From assembly GCA_023055355.1 (NCBI GenBank), contig JALJCS010000012.1, positions 9,336,501-9,400,500 on the forward strand: a stretch of DNA of 64,000 nucleotides, given 5' to 3'. The DNA comes from Agelaius tricolor (taxonomy: Eukaryota > Chordata > Aves > Passeriformes > Icteridae). Below, piece by piece: positions 37,601 to 50,304 of the stretch (positions are counted from its first letter, which is position 1; the number at the start of each line of letters is the position of its first letter). A program made the position numbers and the translations under genes. The notes beneath the pieces were generated by a model. The model ran no database searches. It was given only the letters and a program-made list of their open reading frames with translations, and was not told where the DNA came from.

Positions 37601-40600
37601 AATTTCTAAGATCAAACTGTAAACCGGATTTTTTTGTCACTTAAAAACAACTGCTCCTTTCATGACTGTGATGACTGTGATGTTGATTGTTACCTTCAGT
37701 GCTTGGTACTGAGGAGTGATAAAAAAGTATAAAAGGCTTCACAAATTAGCATTGCAAGCTGTTAAGTATAGACATAAAGATGGAACAGTTCATCATGTTT
37801 TTTCCAGGAGTTTTGTCCTGTCAGTCAGAGGAAAGTTAACGTTGCTATAAAATCTGATATCCCTTGCACAAGTCAAATAAGGAAGTAGTAAGGAGAGTTG
37901 AAAGCATTTTAAAGTAAGTTTCTTAATAAGTACTAGTTCTTAATGGTTTGTACCATGGTTGGTTTTTTTTTTGCCTCAGATAGAACAAAGCAAATAACAT
38001 CTACTGGCAGTTCTTCTGGCTGATCCTATCCTGAAGGTATCCAGATTTCACACACTGATTTGTAATTCCACAATATACTTTCAGCAGCAACACTCATTAT
38101 TCACCACTATCTTTATATCACAGTAATTGCAGTGTCAGCTGAGTAGTCTACTTGTCTATTGCAGACTTAATATCTTGAAAAAAATCTGCTCTAATATATT
38201 CTAAGAATACTGGACAATAAACTAGGCCTATAGTTTGCAGGCATTTCTAACACATCCACATAATAAACCCCTATTGCTTTATTCTTTCAACATAAGAGAC
38301 GAAACAGAACTTTAAGTGTATAATGACTCAATATTTATCAGACCTGAGATTTTACATCCATACATCTTTGCAAACACTTAACAAGACTTTTATTTAGGTC
38401 TCCAGAAAATATCATTCATTTCTGCTTGTTTACATAAGAAGCAATTATTGCCAAACCCTCCCCTGGTGAACAGCAATACCTTACTTCAAGCAAAAACAAT
38501 GCTGCTGCTGTGTTAACATCCTATTCTGGAAGGAAAGGGAGCCAACTCAGTGCATGCAGTTGAGCCCTCAGAGTTGTCTTCCAGGAGCAAAACAGGTTAT
38601 GTGAGATTATGACCTTGGTGAGCTGTGCTAATGACTGTGATTTAGAATTCCAGGCCTTTGTCTCAAGTAGAGAATTAGATGAGACAAAATGCTTTTAAAG
38701 CAACTCAAATTGCACTAAACAAAGTGCAGATACAATTTAAAAAATTTACAGTAAGTAACTGGGTGATCTCCAGCTAAAGGATGCTCAGTTTTCCCCGAGC
38801 TGGTGTGTGTGGGAACTTAGTGTACTGAAGCACAGAATGTGTGTTTGCAGGAGGCCCCTTGAGTACCTGTGCTGTGGGGGTGCTGGCTGACAGCACAGGA
38901 GCACAATGCTCACAGCCCAGTAACTACACTGGCTGGCAAACACCAGCCCCAAGTGTATTTTGTGAGGGATTTGTAGTTGTGAGGAGAAATTCATGTTCAT
39001 TGTCTTCCTGCCAAAGGTAACAGCTATTTAGATTGGTGTTAGAACTTCTTGGCGTGGGTGTCTCCAGAAAGGTTCAGCATCAGCATTCAGGAGCAAATGC
39101 TGCTTGTGCTCAAGCTGGACCACATTCAGAATAAAAGACTTCTTTGAATTGTGGTGTTCTCCTGTGAATGTAGCAGGGCTTTGATCTCATATGTGAAACA
39201 TTTAGGAGATAGCCCTTAAAAAACGTTCACAGCACATACAAAGCATTTGTTGTTTCCAATTTTTACACATTTGTATATAGTTTAGGTTCATTTTTTGGGA
39301 AAGTTTATGTCTTTGAAATGTCAGAGGAGTGAAGAGGTACATTATGCAGTGTCTTGAGGGACCCACATATGTTCCATTACCTGAGAAGTGAGCATTTTGC
39401 AACAATGCAGATCATGGTCTGTATGTTGTTTAGCAAGCATGGTTGTAGTCTTCCTCACACATAAACTGTCTGCCTTAATCTTAATCCTTCAATCCTTAGA
39501 CCTTTCCTGTGTCAGGTGAGGATGAATGCTCCATGTGCTCCCAGCTACCACTGGCCTAGTTTCCCTAAACCCAGACCACCCTACATCTGAACTCAGGGTT
39601 GGATCACTTTAATCAGCAAAGAGATCACACTGCCTTCACTTACTTATGCCTTCATAGATTTACTTCAGAATAATGCCAAGGTGTAGGAGGATTATAATAT
39701 CATACTTTCATTATTGCACCTTCAGCTCTGAAATCTTGAATGAGACCTCGCTCTTAAATGCTCCTGCCTTTATCCTATCCATATTCTTTTTTTATTTTCT
39801 GTGTATTTTCTGATTGTACTTGTTACTGTGAGTTCTCAGTTCTATATGTTTCTAATAGGTTTTAATATGTTTTCATGGTATGGAATGGAATTTTAGTGTA
39901 TGAAAGTATATTAGTATTCAATTTTAGTTTTTTTTTTAAATCAGTGATCCCTTTCTCTAGTATTTCAGTGGGATAGCCTTAAAATGTATTGAATTTTGCA
40001 AGTACTATTACTGAATTACTGAATTAGGCTATTTATTTAACATACAATTATTTTCTTATGCATATAAAACTTATCTGCTAGGGAAGCTCTGTTTCATAGT
40101 CTGTTGTTTCTGATACCAGATTTTGAATCACTAAGGAATTGTAATGAAGCAAAGGAGTATGTCCATCAGTCAAAACTTAAATAAGCCTCATTTTATCATT
40201 ACTGAGGAGTGATTTGGAGAGTGAAGGTTCCCTTAAGCACTAGGTTGTGTGCACTGTCTGGTACAATCAGTAAGGAACACTGAAAATATAAAATTGAGCA
40301 GATCTGACATTCAGCTCAGCATTTCCCAGAAGAACCCATGGGCTTGTAAGCCCCTAAATAATCCCTGATTTAACACATGTACAAATGTCCTAAGTGAGGC
40401 TTTAAGGAAATAGTTCACTTTTTTCTCCACTCTGCTTGGCACATGTCTGGTACTCCACTCCTGCATAGCTGCAGTATCTCCAAAGTGCTCTACAGAAGGG
40501 TGATGGACAAATGGCACTAAACAGAACAAGTTAAAGCAATGCCTTGCAGGGGCCAAGCAGGAGACAGCCTGGCCCTGATCAGCTCAGCCTGCCAAATCAG

Positions 40601-43600
40601 ACACCCCTGCTACAGTCCTGATTGTTTGAATTCCCTAGTTAAGCTTACTGAAACTGGGATTGGCTTTGGCTTCCTTTCCATATCTCTGCCAGAAGAAAGA
40701 TGTCTCCTCCTTTATAAAACACACTGAAAGCCATTCTTTTGACAATTTTATGGAAGCATTGCTGTACTACAAAGGAAATCCAAGTGTGTTCAGTGAACTT
40801 AAGTTTTGTTGACTAAATTTCAGGTGACGGATTTGTTATCCCAAAGTGAGATCAGATGCAACTATTAGGATGTAAGCAACCCCAAATTCAAAATCAGCTT
40901 TATGTATGAATCATAATGCAGTTTGAATAGTCATTCCTGCTAACAGCACCTTAGAGCTGTGAGTCACAAAACATTAACAGCTGGTTTTTGCACAACAGAT
41001 CTGGAACTTACTGCAATATCTTTATAGTTTTGGCTTTTACACGCCCAGCTGTGAGGGGCAGTTTCAGCATGAATGTGGTTTGCACAGAAGACAGGATAAT
41101 TGGAGGATGTTCTCCCAGAACGTGGCCTGGGTACATTTGGGCACCCACCTAAGCCATGGCATTTCTCAAGCTGCCAAAGATGTGGTAGTTTACCTCAATT
41201 TTCTCAAATAACCCCAAACATCTTTTCTTTATAAGAACCCAAATTTCAGCTTCTGTTTTGGAAACCCTTGGCCACATTTGTTTTCTGGTTGAAGCCTTAG
41301 ACAGCAAAGTGGTTTTATTTTATGAAAACATTGTACAGTAGTTGACTAAACAAAGCCCATTGAATAAAAGCAAACTATTGGAAGCCTTCTCAGCCTTCAC
41401 CTGGTAGACCAGGAAAGCACTCTTGGATTGTTTTGGCCACTTACTGTCACGTTACAGAGTTTATAATGTGCCATCTGTATCTGTAACAGTGCTTGTTTAC
41501 CATGTTTATTGATTCAACATTTCAGAGGAAAGCAGATCTGTCCTGAGAAGGGGCTTTTCTCCACCCTTCTCAAAGACCAGATACACACAGGGTAATCCAG
41601 ACAAGCCTACTGAGTCTTACTAGGGTGGTCTAAAAAGCAAAAGGGCTCTGTGCCAGTGCTGCTTGAATGAAGAAACACTCAAACCTGTGCTGCACCAAGG
41701 TGGGAGGGTGGTGGGCTGGGCTGCAGCATGTCCAGTGCATCCATGGGGAAGCCCAGTCTGGGCAGCTGCTGGAGTACAGTGTGGAAGGCTCAGACATGGA
41801 CTTAGGCCTGGGCTTGGATATTTTTATGGTCTAATTGATGATTAAATTGTGAGATTCTCAGGATACCACTGTCTTTGGAGTCCATAGGGATGTATGTTTT
41901 TCTGCAGGTTTGTGACACCATTTGATGATTTGATCCCTCTTGGCTGCCTTTGACACTCAGCTCCTCTGTAAGGTTTCACTGGCCTAGAAAATGACAGGCA
42001 GCTTTTGAGCAAGAAAGTTCAGGAGCAGAAACAAATTCTATTTTTAATCCTTCCCCCGATTTTCCGTGGGTGACACAGTTTCTCATGGCATGGCAGTTCC
42101 AGGGTGTGGCAGTGTTGCCGAGTGTGCCTTGCAGCTTGTTTTACAGATTTAACCCGTTTACATGCTTTCCCTTAATTAGAAATTTCAGGTTTGTGAGGTT
42201 ATCCTACTATTAATATCTGAATGACACTCTGATTTATCACAGTGGGTTGGTAACAGAGCTGGAGGATGAGAACATACAAGCTAGGAATTTAAAGAAGTAC
42301 TTTAAGCATTAACAAAGCTGAGCCTGTGTCAAGTGGTGATAAATTTTCCACTATACCCTCAATCACCTTATTATTAATGTCATCAATCTCTCTGTGAAAA
42401 GTGGCTCTGGGCATGCCCATATGACCAAGTGTTCTGCTAAATAATTAATCATTGGGGCACACTGCCAGAGTTTGCTGCTTTCCAATTTAATCTTAGCAAT
42501 TTACTCATTTGTTTCTTTATTTGGAAACAAAAAGCTTCACAGATAAAAATGAGTCAAATGCACTGATATGTACATGAGGACTATTTAGCATTGAAACCTC
42601 ATGTTGCTTGGTCTAGAAATGTTTTTCCATCTTTTAAAGCAACACCCCAAAATTAACAGCTGTGAGAATGCTCACCTCAGGAACAGAAGCTATTTTTTCT
42701 GCCAGAACCTGCATCCCAGCTGGCTCTACCTGCCCCTTCAGTTGTAGCTCAGCCCTCTCTATGAATGCCCTTAAAATGGCATTCAAAATGCCACACTAAA
42801 AGGATATCTTTGAATATAAATTATTACAACAGCAGTTTGAGTCTTTAATTAAACATGGTCATGGATATGAATCCCGTTGTTGAACAGGTAACTGTTTGTA
42901 ACTAAACCAAAATAAGTTCTAAGCAAACTGTTTAAAAATGTTATCTTTAGTTACAATTAATTTTAGACTAACACTGATACAAAGTTGTAGCATTCATTTA
43001 ATGAGTCATGAAGACAATTTTGTAATTTTAGAGTAATTAATTTTCACAGTTTTGAAGGCATACACTGAAATACATTCTGTTGAGAGCATGAGCTTTGTCC
43101 CACTCAAGCCCTTCTTTAATGGTTCCTGTAATTTCACATAAGCAGTTTGATTTTACTTTAAACATATGTACTGTCCTGTACTCCTAAATTTTGTGTCCCT
43201 CCAAGGATTTTTAGTTAAAGGCTCCCACATCTGTTAGATCTGTTGGGTTTTCCCCCTCTAGCTTCTTCCCAAGAATAGGTGGGCAGCAGCCTGTTCATGA
43301 AAGATCAACACCAACCTTCCACACATTTACCCATTCATAGACTCTCCTCTTTCAGTGTGCCTCGTGGTTTTGTTTTTATTAATTCCCCCTGGATATTAGC
43401 TCGAATTGGCCAAATATAACATTGGCTTGCTGTTCTCTTTCCTGATGAGTCAGTTGACTGTACTTCCCAATCAGTATTTTCATAAGACCACTTGCAATCT
43501 TCCCTGCTATTTACCACTTGCTATTCATTCTCTGTTGTTGAACAAAACATATGGCAATGTTTTTTTCTCCTTGACTGCATGCCTGAAACTCTTTAAAAGG

Positions 43601-45600
43601 GAATGTGAGAATAATTAATGAGCTTCTCCTTCTGGAAATCAAAAAGAACCAAGCCAAACAAGAATTTGTGAATACATGAATGTGGTTAGGAACAGCCATG
43701 CATGTTTTCCCAGATACTCCTTCCCTGCCTGAATGCTCTTGGGTGATACAACTACTTCTTTCCTGCCTTTAATTGTGCTGTTGTGCCTTTTAATGAAAAT
43801 ATAAATAAGCTACTATTCAATTTCCTATCATTATGCACAACTTGTGTAGGAAAGGCCAGGGTTCCCCCCAGTCACTAGTGTAGTGTCTTCTGCAGGTTAA
43901 ATTTCCAATTATAAACATGTTATTCCCTCATTTTATTGGTGACTCTTATGTGTACTATCTATCCCCACATTCTTTGGTTTCCCCATGGAATACTCAGCAT
44001 GGGCTTATGCAAGAAAAGTGCTAAAGTAACACATGACACCAGTATCTTTCAAAGCCCTGCCCTGTAAAATCCACATTTAAGCAAAAGGTGTGGTATCATA
44101 AAAAATGATCTGCTATCATAAAAAAATGATCTGCTATCATAAAAAGCTTCACTTCTGCTGTATGTAAACATCAGAAATCTATAAAGAACCTTGTGAAAAT
44201 ACTGCATGCATGTAGGAATCTTTAAATCAGCATGCTGTTGTTTGTGTATATATGTATAATTTCTTAAGCCTTAGGTGTTGTTAAAGTTGAAGTTGCTTTA
44301 TCACTGTAGGTTGCAGTTATTGTTTCTCTTCTGATGCTGAGCTGAATCAGGAGCCATCAACTCCTCATTTACCCTGAGAACTGTTAGGGATACAGCCAAT
44401 AGCGGTATCTATTTGGAATAAATATAGCCAGTTACAAAGTTAGTGTTTGGATTGCAAATGACTGAAAAGTTCAGGCAAACTTAAATTGATGCACCCTGTA
44501 ATAAAGGTGAGGCTGAAGTACAAAGTTTACAACAAATCTGTATTTGAAGTTAAAGTTTATTTGAAAACTCCTTCTGATAAAACTTGATAGTATTCAGATC
44601 CTGTAGTTTAATAAGGATAATATTTAATTTCAAGTCACAGATTCCAAGCATTTCTCAAAGTGAGGCTTTTGACAAGGTGTTTTATGGCTGAGTTGCTGGT
44701 GCTAACCCAGAAATAAATAAGAGCAGAGGGTTCAGCATGAGATTTGATGCTGAGCAGATGAGCTCTGTGCCGTCCAGTGCTTTATCTCCCATCTTCCTTT
44801 ACATCAAATAACTTTTGTAGTTTTATCCTGAGCCTTCCTTGCCTTGAAAGAAATGTGAAAGATGGTGTAACACAAATCTAGGACTTTTCCCCGTGCTAAC
44901 GTTCACAACGAATTTATTAACTTTACTCTGTCTGCACCAACATTAGTAAATCTTTTGGCAGAGAACGCCTGAATTCCCTTCTGTTGCACAAATGTCTGCG
45001 TTTTTATCTTTCAAAACTGAGTTTCTTCTCCTTCCATGTCTGCTTATCCTTTTTCACTTTTTTCCAGTGAGTGTGCAACTGTTTTCAGTATGTCTCCACA
45101 CTCCTACCCATAATTCAGGTAGCATCCCTTTTGCTCAAGCTCATGACCTTTATAGCTCATTATCCTCTGGATAATGTTCTCCTGCCTTTCAGAACAGTCA
45201 GCAGCCATCTCCTGTGTTCCAGTGCTAAACACTTGGAAGTGTTTTTTCCAGTAACTGAGGTGACTGACTTAGTTGGTTTTTGGATTACAAGTATATATCC
45301 TGTTAATCTGCTTTTAGCAAGAGCACATTCTCTGCCACTCGAGTAACTCTGCAGATGACTGAAGATGCAAACAGTGTTTCTGCTCTGAAAGGTGGTGTCT
45401 GTGAGGGGCAGGAGGAACAGGATCCAGCCACGGGCGGTGGCACCTGCACAGCTCATAACTGGCTCAATGTAACTCACAGCTGCTGGGCTGTGGCTACGGC
45501 AGCGTCCCGGCTCATGCCCTCAGCTCTGCAGTCCTGCTCTCCCCTTGCCACGTGCTGTGCCCTCACATCCCCGGGCTGCCGTGCCAGGGGCTTGACCTGC
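28690..45600. other. Long intergenic region before the ACSL3-type island
   Basis: About 17 kb with no recognisable exon. Composition is mostly AT-rich, especially 37.5-44.6 kb, with GC-richer patches near 34.6-34.9 and 35.3-36.2 kb. The only clear structure is the short tandem repeat at 44094-44150. It probably includes regulatory DNA of the MOGAT1-ACSL3 interval, but none can be proven from sequence. Confidence 0.7.
44094..44150. repeat. Three-copy 20-21 bp tandem repeat
   Basis: Copies TATCATAAAAAATGATCTGC at 44094, the same with one more A at 44114, and a truncated TATCATAAAAAGCTTC at 44135. Each full unit contains the small inverted repeat ATCAT/ATGAT around an A run. Confidence 0.9.
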
Positions 45601-46234
45601 CCCAGCTGAGCCAAACAAACCTAGCCTTGTGACAATGGTGGCTGTCACCGCCGCGGAGCCACCCCGGCACCCGCAGGAACTAAAGCTTTCCCCTGGGCTT
45701 TGAAACCTTCTTCACATTGGTTGTTTTTGTTTCGCTGCTCTTTGGCAGGTGCTCGTTTGTTTTGTTTCAGTATTGTATTACACCGGTTAAATGAAAGCCT
45801 CTAATTCTGCAGGAACATTTGCAGGGCCTGGATGAGGCAATATTGACAAAAGATCCTCAGGAACTGTTAAGGAGGAGCCCAGCCTTGGGCAGCACCGACC
45901 AAAACCGTTCCAGGTGAGGCCACCTCTGGTCGGGGGATGCGCCATGAGCGATCTCTGCCAGCAGAGATGCAGCCCAGGAGCCCCTGCAGCAGCTGCCGCG
46001 GGTGACTCGCTCCGGTAAACCCTCAGAGCCGGCAAAGCCCGAACAGCGAACTCAGGCCTTGCCGCGGCCCCGGCTCTTACAGCGACCCGCGCCGGGGGCT
46101 CCGGGGCACGCTCATGCCGCCGCCGCGGTCACTCGCTCTGACCGGGACACTTGGCAGAAAGCATTCTTTACCGCGCCCCGGCCAGCGCGGTCAGCGACGG
46201 GCCCAGGGCCACGAGGAGGTTCCGTGAGGGGGAC

Positions 46235-46260
46235 ACCGGTACCGGTACCGGCACCGGCAC
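46235..46260. repeat. (ACCGGT/ACCGGC) hexamer repeat
   Basis: Four head-to-tail copies of ACCGGY inside the probable ACSL3 promoter island, upstream of the likely transcription start. Confidence 0.85.
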
Positions 46261-46728
46261 GGGCCACTCACCGCCGAGCGCGGAACGACGCGCTGCTGAC
46301 GCGGCCCCGCCCCTCGCCAGCCATTGGCCCCGGCCGCCGGCCCCGCCCCCGGGCGCGGTGACCTGTAGTAACCCCGTTCCGCGGGAGCCCGGCCCCGCGC
46401 GCCACCCGGCGCGGGCCAACCAGGAGGCGCCGTGGCGCATACGGAATGAGCGCGCGCGGCGGCGGCGGGCGGCCCGGCCGCGGGTGAGCGCGGGCGCGCA
46501 CTCGGGCGGTGCGTGGAGCGGGCGGTGCCGCCGCGGCGTCCCCGGGCCGGGGCCGGTGAGTGCGGGGCCGCGGGCCGGGGCGGGCTGCGGGGCCCTGCGC
46601 CGCCACGAGCGCGCCCGCCCGGCCGTGCGGTGCCGCGGGGCTCCGCCGGGCGTCCCGCCGCCTCCGCGGGGGCGAGTGCGGCGGCCATCCGGGCCGCGGG
46701 GGTGCTGAAGCCGCCCGGCGGGGCCACC

Positions 46729-46800
46729 ATGGGCCCGGCTGCCGGCGCGGCCGGCGGCTGCGCACCGGCGCCGCCCCCGCGGGAGCGGCGCTCCGGATAA
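46729..46800 (+). CDS. Possible 23-codon small ORF with ideal start context
   Basis: GCCACCATGGG is a textbook optimal start context. The ORF encodes 23 residues (MGPAAGAAGGCAP, then a proline- and arginine-rich end) and stops at TAA 46798-46800. It lies just past the likely exon 1 donor at 46556, so it would be intronic unless a later start site or later donor is used, in which case it would be an upstream ORF of ACSL3. The product resembles no known protein. Confidence 0.15.
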   Translation: MGPAAGAAGGCAPAPPPRERRSG

Positions 46801-49659
46801 TTAGCGAGATAATAGCCGGTAACAGGCGCGGGTTTGCTCTCTGCTCTGCTTTGTGTTCGGGCTCCGGCGTCCGAGGCGGTGGCGGGAGCGCGGCGTGAGG
46901 CAGGTGCCCGGTTCCCGGCGGTAGTGACACGCCGTGTGCCCGCAGCGGGCTCCGGGAGCCACGGCGGCCCCGCGGTCCCGGCGTGCGGCTGCCGGTCGGT
47001 GGGCGCGGGTGATGCGAACGCGGCAGGGCCGCGGCAGGAGCGGGCCGGGATTTGCGGTCTCGGTTCAGCTTTGCCTCTCTGTTTGCCGGGGTTGATGCGG
47101 GATTTAAGGCTGAGGTGCGTTCCCTTCCAGGACTCGCCCGGGAAGGATAGCACAGGAACACCTTTCACTCGTAGGGACAGCAGTACGCCTTAAAATACTT
47201 CTGCAGATAGTGCCATAAATAGCACGAAGTTCAGTGTTTGGGACTCCTACAGAATCTCTGGGAAATGAGAAAACAGTAACCTCCGGAAAAATGAGGGCAG
47301 TAACAGAGTAAAAATATTTGTAAGATAGTTTATGACCACTACATTTTTTTACCTTACTGAAGAAACAAGCCCCCCCCTCCTAATATTTAATTATGTACAG
47401 CAGCTGGTATGTAATCTTTTATTTATTGTAAAAGATTACTGCATTTTGTTTTGGAGTATCAGATTCCGTAGTTTAGCACTTTTTTTGGCCTATGAAATGG
47501 GTTGGATAACACCAGACATGAAATTCCTGTTTTTGAGTAGCCTTAGTTTTCAAGTGTTGTTATCAGTACAGCATTAATGAAAAAGAGTAATACCAATGAT
47601 AAAAGATTTTGGTTACTTTAAAAAGTCTGTTAAGGGTAAGGACAGTCATTTTTACTCAAAATACAAAAATTTGAGTTCACATGAAATTTTTTGGGGTTTT
47701 TTTTTGTCTTGTTATTGTTTTAAGCATCATGTAAAGAACAACATAGAATGAAACCTACAGCCTTAATGTGATTTTTGACTGGTTACATTCTGCTCTTGAT
47801 ACAGTCATTCTCCAGAGTGGATTGCTATCTCATTGTGCAAAAATTCACCGTGGCTTATGATTTTTACTTCCTGGGGCTAAAAAACCAGAAGCATGAAATA
47901 ATAGATGTGTTATCAGGTCTGTATCCTAAGAGGAAGGTAATCATCTGAGTGCATTCATAAGACTTTGTATTCATTACTATCTGCAGCACTTCTCATACCA
48001 TTTGTTCTGCGTGCTTTAAAAAGTTAAGGAAAGACGTTTTTAAGCTTGGTAATTCTTCCCTGACCTGTAGATTTTATGCCTCAGGAATGGCTGAAACGAA
48101 GCATTGTGACTTACAGATCTGTTTTTGTTTGTAGTTGTTCAGTGTGTTTATTATTGTTGGTCCCTAGGAACGGGAGGTAGGTTCAGGTTTAACATTTGTT
48201 TGTTCAGTGTTGATGGCTGGCTGACAAACTTCAGTCAGTCTGAGGGAGCTGCTGCTCTGTGTGGTGAAAAATTTTGAAACTCATAATGAAGTCAGTCTGT
48301 GGTATGGATCTGGTCCCTTTTGGCTCACTGACTTAGTTCCACAGTAGTCTCTGACCTGCAATAAGCTGGCACTTGGTTCTGAATGTTTGTGCTATCTTCA
48401 AGTGTCCTATTCCACTCAAGTAAGGATGCAGGTAATAAATTCCAGCCTCGGTTTTATTCTTTATATTTCACAGAGGTGGGATGTGTTGAGAGAGCTCTGG
48501 CTTACAGCTGTGGACAAGGGGTAGACTCTGCATAGCTGTGCACCTGAGTGCTGTGAGGCTTTGATAACAGCACTATTAATGGCCTAAAAAGAGGTGTGAG
48601 GACTGTGGTGTGTAGAATCTGAAGGTTCCCCTCTTCAGAAGTGTTTATGAGTGGTTCCCATCTTCCCTGCTCCATCTCTTTTGCTTGGAGAATCCTGAGT
48701 ATGTAAGAACACTGAGTAGGGCTTGTTGAGCTGACTGTGCTGGTGTGAGTAATTTCTCACTTTTGACACTTCTCAAAACCCAAGATGTGGTTTAGCCAGA
48801 AACCTCAGAAAATCAGAATGGTGTTAATTGTAAAACTGTGAATCTCTGAAGAACTAGCGGAGTTGTCTTCATGTTTGACTTAAAGCATGGTGTGCTTTTG
48901 CTGAACTGGTGAGCATTTAGGCTGCTGTTTTCCCCAGCCCCCATTCAGTGCTGATTGTAGGGCTTTTATTCTTCCTTTCTGTAGACCAGTGAATGGTTTG
49001 AGCCATTGAGTCATACTAAAGACCCAATTTTTTTGAATGGATTGTCAAGACTTCTGGAACAAACATAGCACATGGCTCAGGACAAAATTCAAAAGAACTA
49101 TGGATAAAGTGTTCTTTAAAGGAGATCCAGCTATGGATTAGATTCCCAGAAAGTAGCAGGAAGAACTGAGTCCTGAATTGTTTAGCAGTCTAATTTTCTT
49201 TTAAAATACTTGTTCCAGTGGGAGAGTAACTAAACCCGTCCTGACAGCCAACTGCTACTTACTGCCATGGTGGCAAATCCAAAAAATCATGCAGTCTGAT
49301 GCTGCAGTGTTACTTGGACCTTAAAAACTAGGCTCAGGTGGCCTGAATTCCACTGAAGGCCCTTTTCCCAGTCAATGGAGAATTCTAGGTGCTTCTGAAA
49401 AGCAATTCAGAGAATTTACATAAGACACTGAGTGGGGAGCTGCCTGAAAGCCAGCTAATAAGAAATAGGAGGCAGAAGGATTTATGTGGAATTTAGGCCA
49501 TCTGAATATGGCCCTAAGAGGCGACTTAGTCCTACTAAGTAAGGTGCATTAACACTAAGAGGACTTGGCTTCAGTTTGGATCCGTTTCATCTGCTGCCGA
49601 TTACTAAGCAAATTTACCATTTAAGCAGCTCCTTAGGGGTGGGTGGGGGCTTCCTGGCT

Positions 49660-50304
49660 CTGTCCCTGTCAGGAGTGACCCCTGCACCAGCACAGCCTGT
49701 TCTGGGGCCAGCCCAGCTGAGAAGGCTCTGGGGCCATGGTGGCCAGTGAGCTGAACACAGCCAGTAGGTCAGGTGGGACAATTATCCCATTCCATTTGGC
49801 ACTTGTTAGACCCTGTCCAGAATACAGCATCCAGGTGTGCTCCCCTCCCTGGGACGGGGGAAATGTCAATAAACTGGAGTGAGTTCAGGGGACAGCTGCC
49901 AAGATTGGCTGGAGTTGTGAGGAGAAGTAGAGGAACTGTGCCTGTTGTTGAGCCTGGAGAAGAAAAGGCTTGGGGGACCTTTCTAGCACCTGTGTGAAGG
50001 TTTTCAAGAGAGTGAAGCTAAGTTCTTCACAGTGGTGCACAGTGGGAAGAGCAGAGACAGCAGGTGTGAATTGAAGTCACAGAGGTCTGTGTCCATAAGG
50101 CATTTTTCACCCTGAGGTGTGTCAGGTGGTGGGACTTGGTAGCCCAGAGAGCTTCTGCAGACTCCTTCTGTGGAAGCTTTCAAAATCCAGCTGGATAAAG
50201 CCCTGAGAAAGCAGGTGTGATTTCACAGCTGACTCTGCTTTGAGCTTGAACCAGAGTCCCCCCAATGTCCTTTTCCACCTGAATTATCCCATGGCTCTAT
50301 CTAG
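49660..50304 (+). mobile_element. CR1 LINE fragment, 3' end, 5'-truncated
   Basis: Successive segments match the recalled CR1 consensus in order: GGTGGCCAGTGAGCTGAACA (about 49740), AATAAACTGGAGTGAG (about 49870), GAGCCTGGAGAAGAAAAGGCT, TTCTTCACAGTGGTGCACAGTGG, CATTTTTCACCCTGAGG, GGTAGCCCAGAGAG, GGAAGCTTTCAAAATCCAGCTGGAT, and a tail near TTTTCCACCTGAATTATCCCATGG. It contains the end of the reverse-transcriptase ORF region and the 3' UTR, is heavily mutated and cannot code. The left boundary is approximate. It is the strongest sequence sign that the host is a bird or close relative. Confidence 0.85.

Larger units (their letters stand above)
45880..47120 (+). promoter_or_regulatory. ACSL3: CpG island, probable ACSL3 promoter and first non-coding exon
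   Basis: About 1.2 kb of very GC- and CpG-rich DNA. It contains an inverted CCAAT box (ATTGG at 46322-46326), GC boxes (GGCCCCGCCCC near 46340) and strong plus-strand splice donors: GCGG then GTGAGC at 46484 and GCCG then GTGAGT at 46556. In vertebrates ACSL3 follows MOGAT1 in the same orientation and begins with non-coding exons, which fits. ACSL3 encodes an ER and lipid-droplet long-chain acyl-CoA synthetase. Assignment rests on gene order; no ACSL3 coding sequence is in the window. Confidence 0.6.

Noticed and set aside
37668..37725. Possible C/D-box snoRNA (TGATGA-like and CTGA words)
   Set aside because: The C-box word is imperfect, no terminal stem pairs around it and it is not in an established intron.
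46191..47168. 325- and 297-codon minus-strand ORFs in the ACSL3-type island
   Set aside because: Arginine-, proline- and alanine-rich translations in several overlapping frames are typical of GC-rich DNA and show no domain. They also run antisense to the expected transcript.
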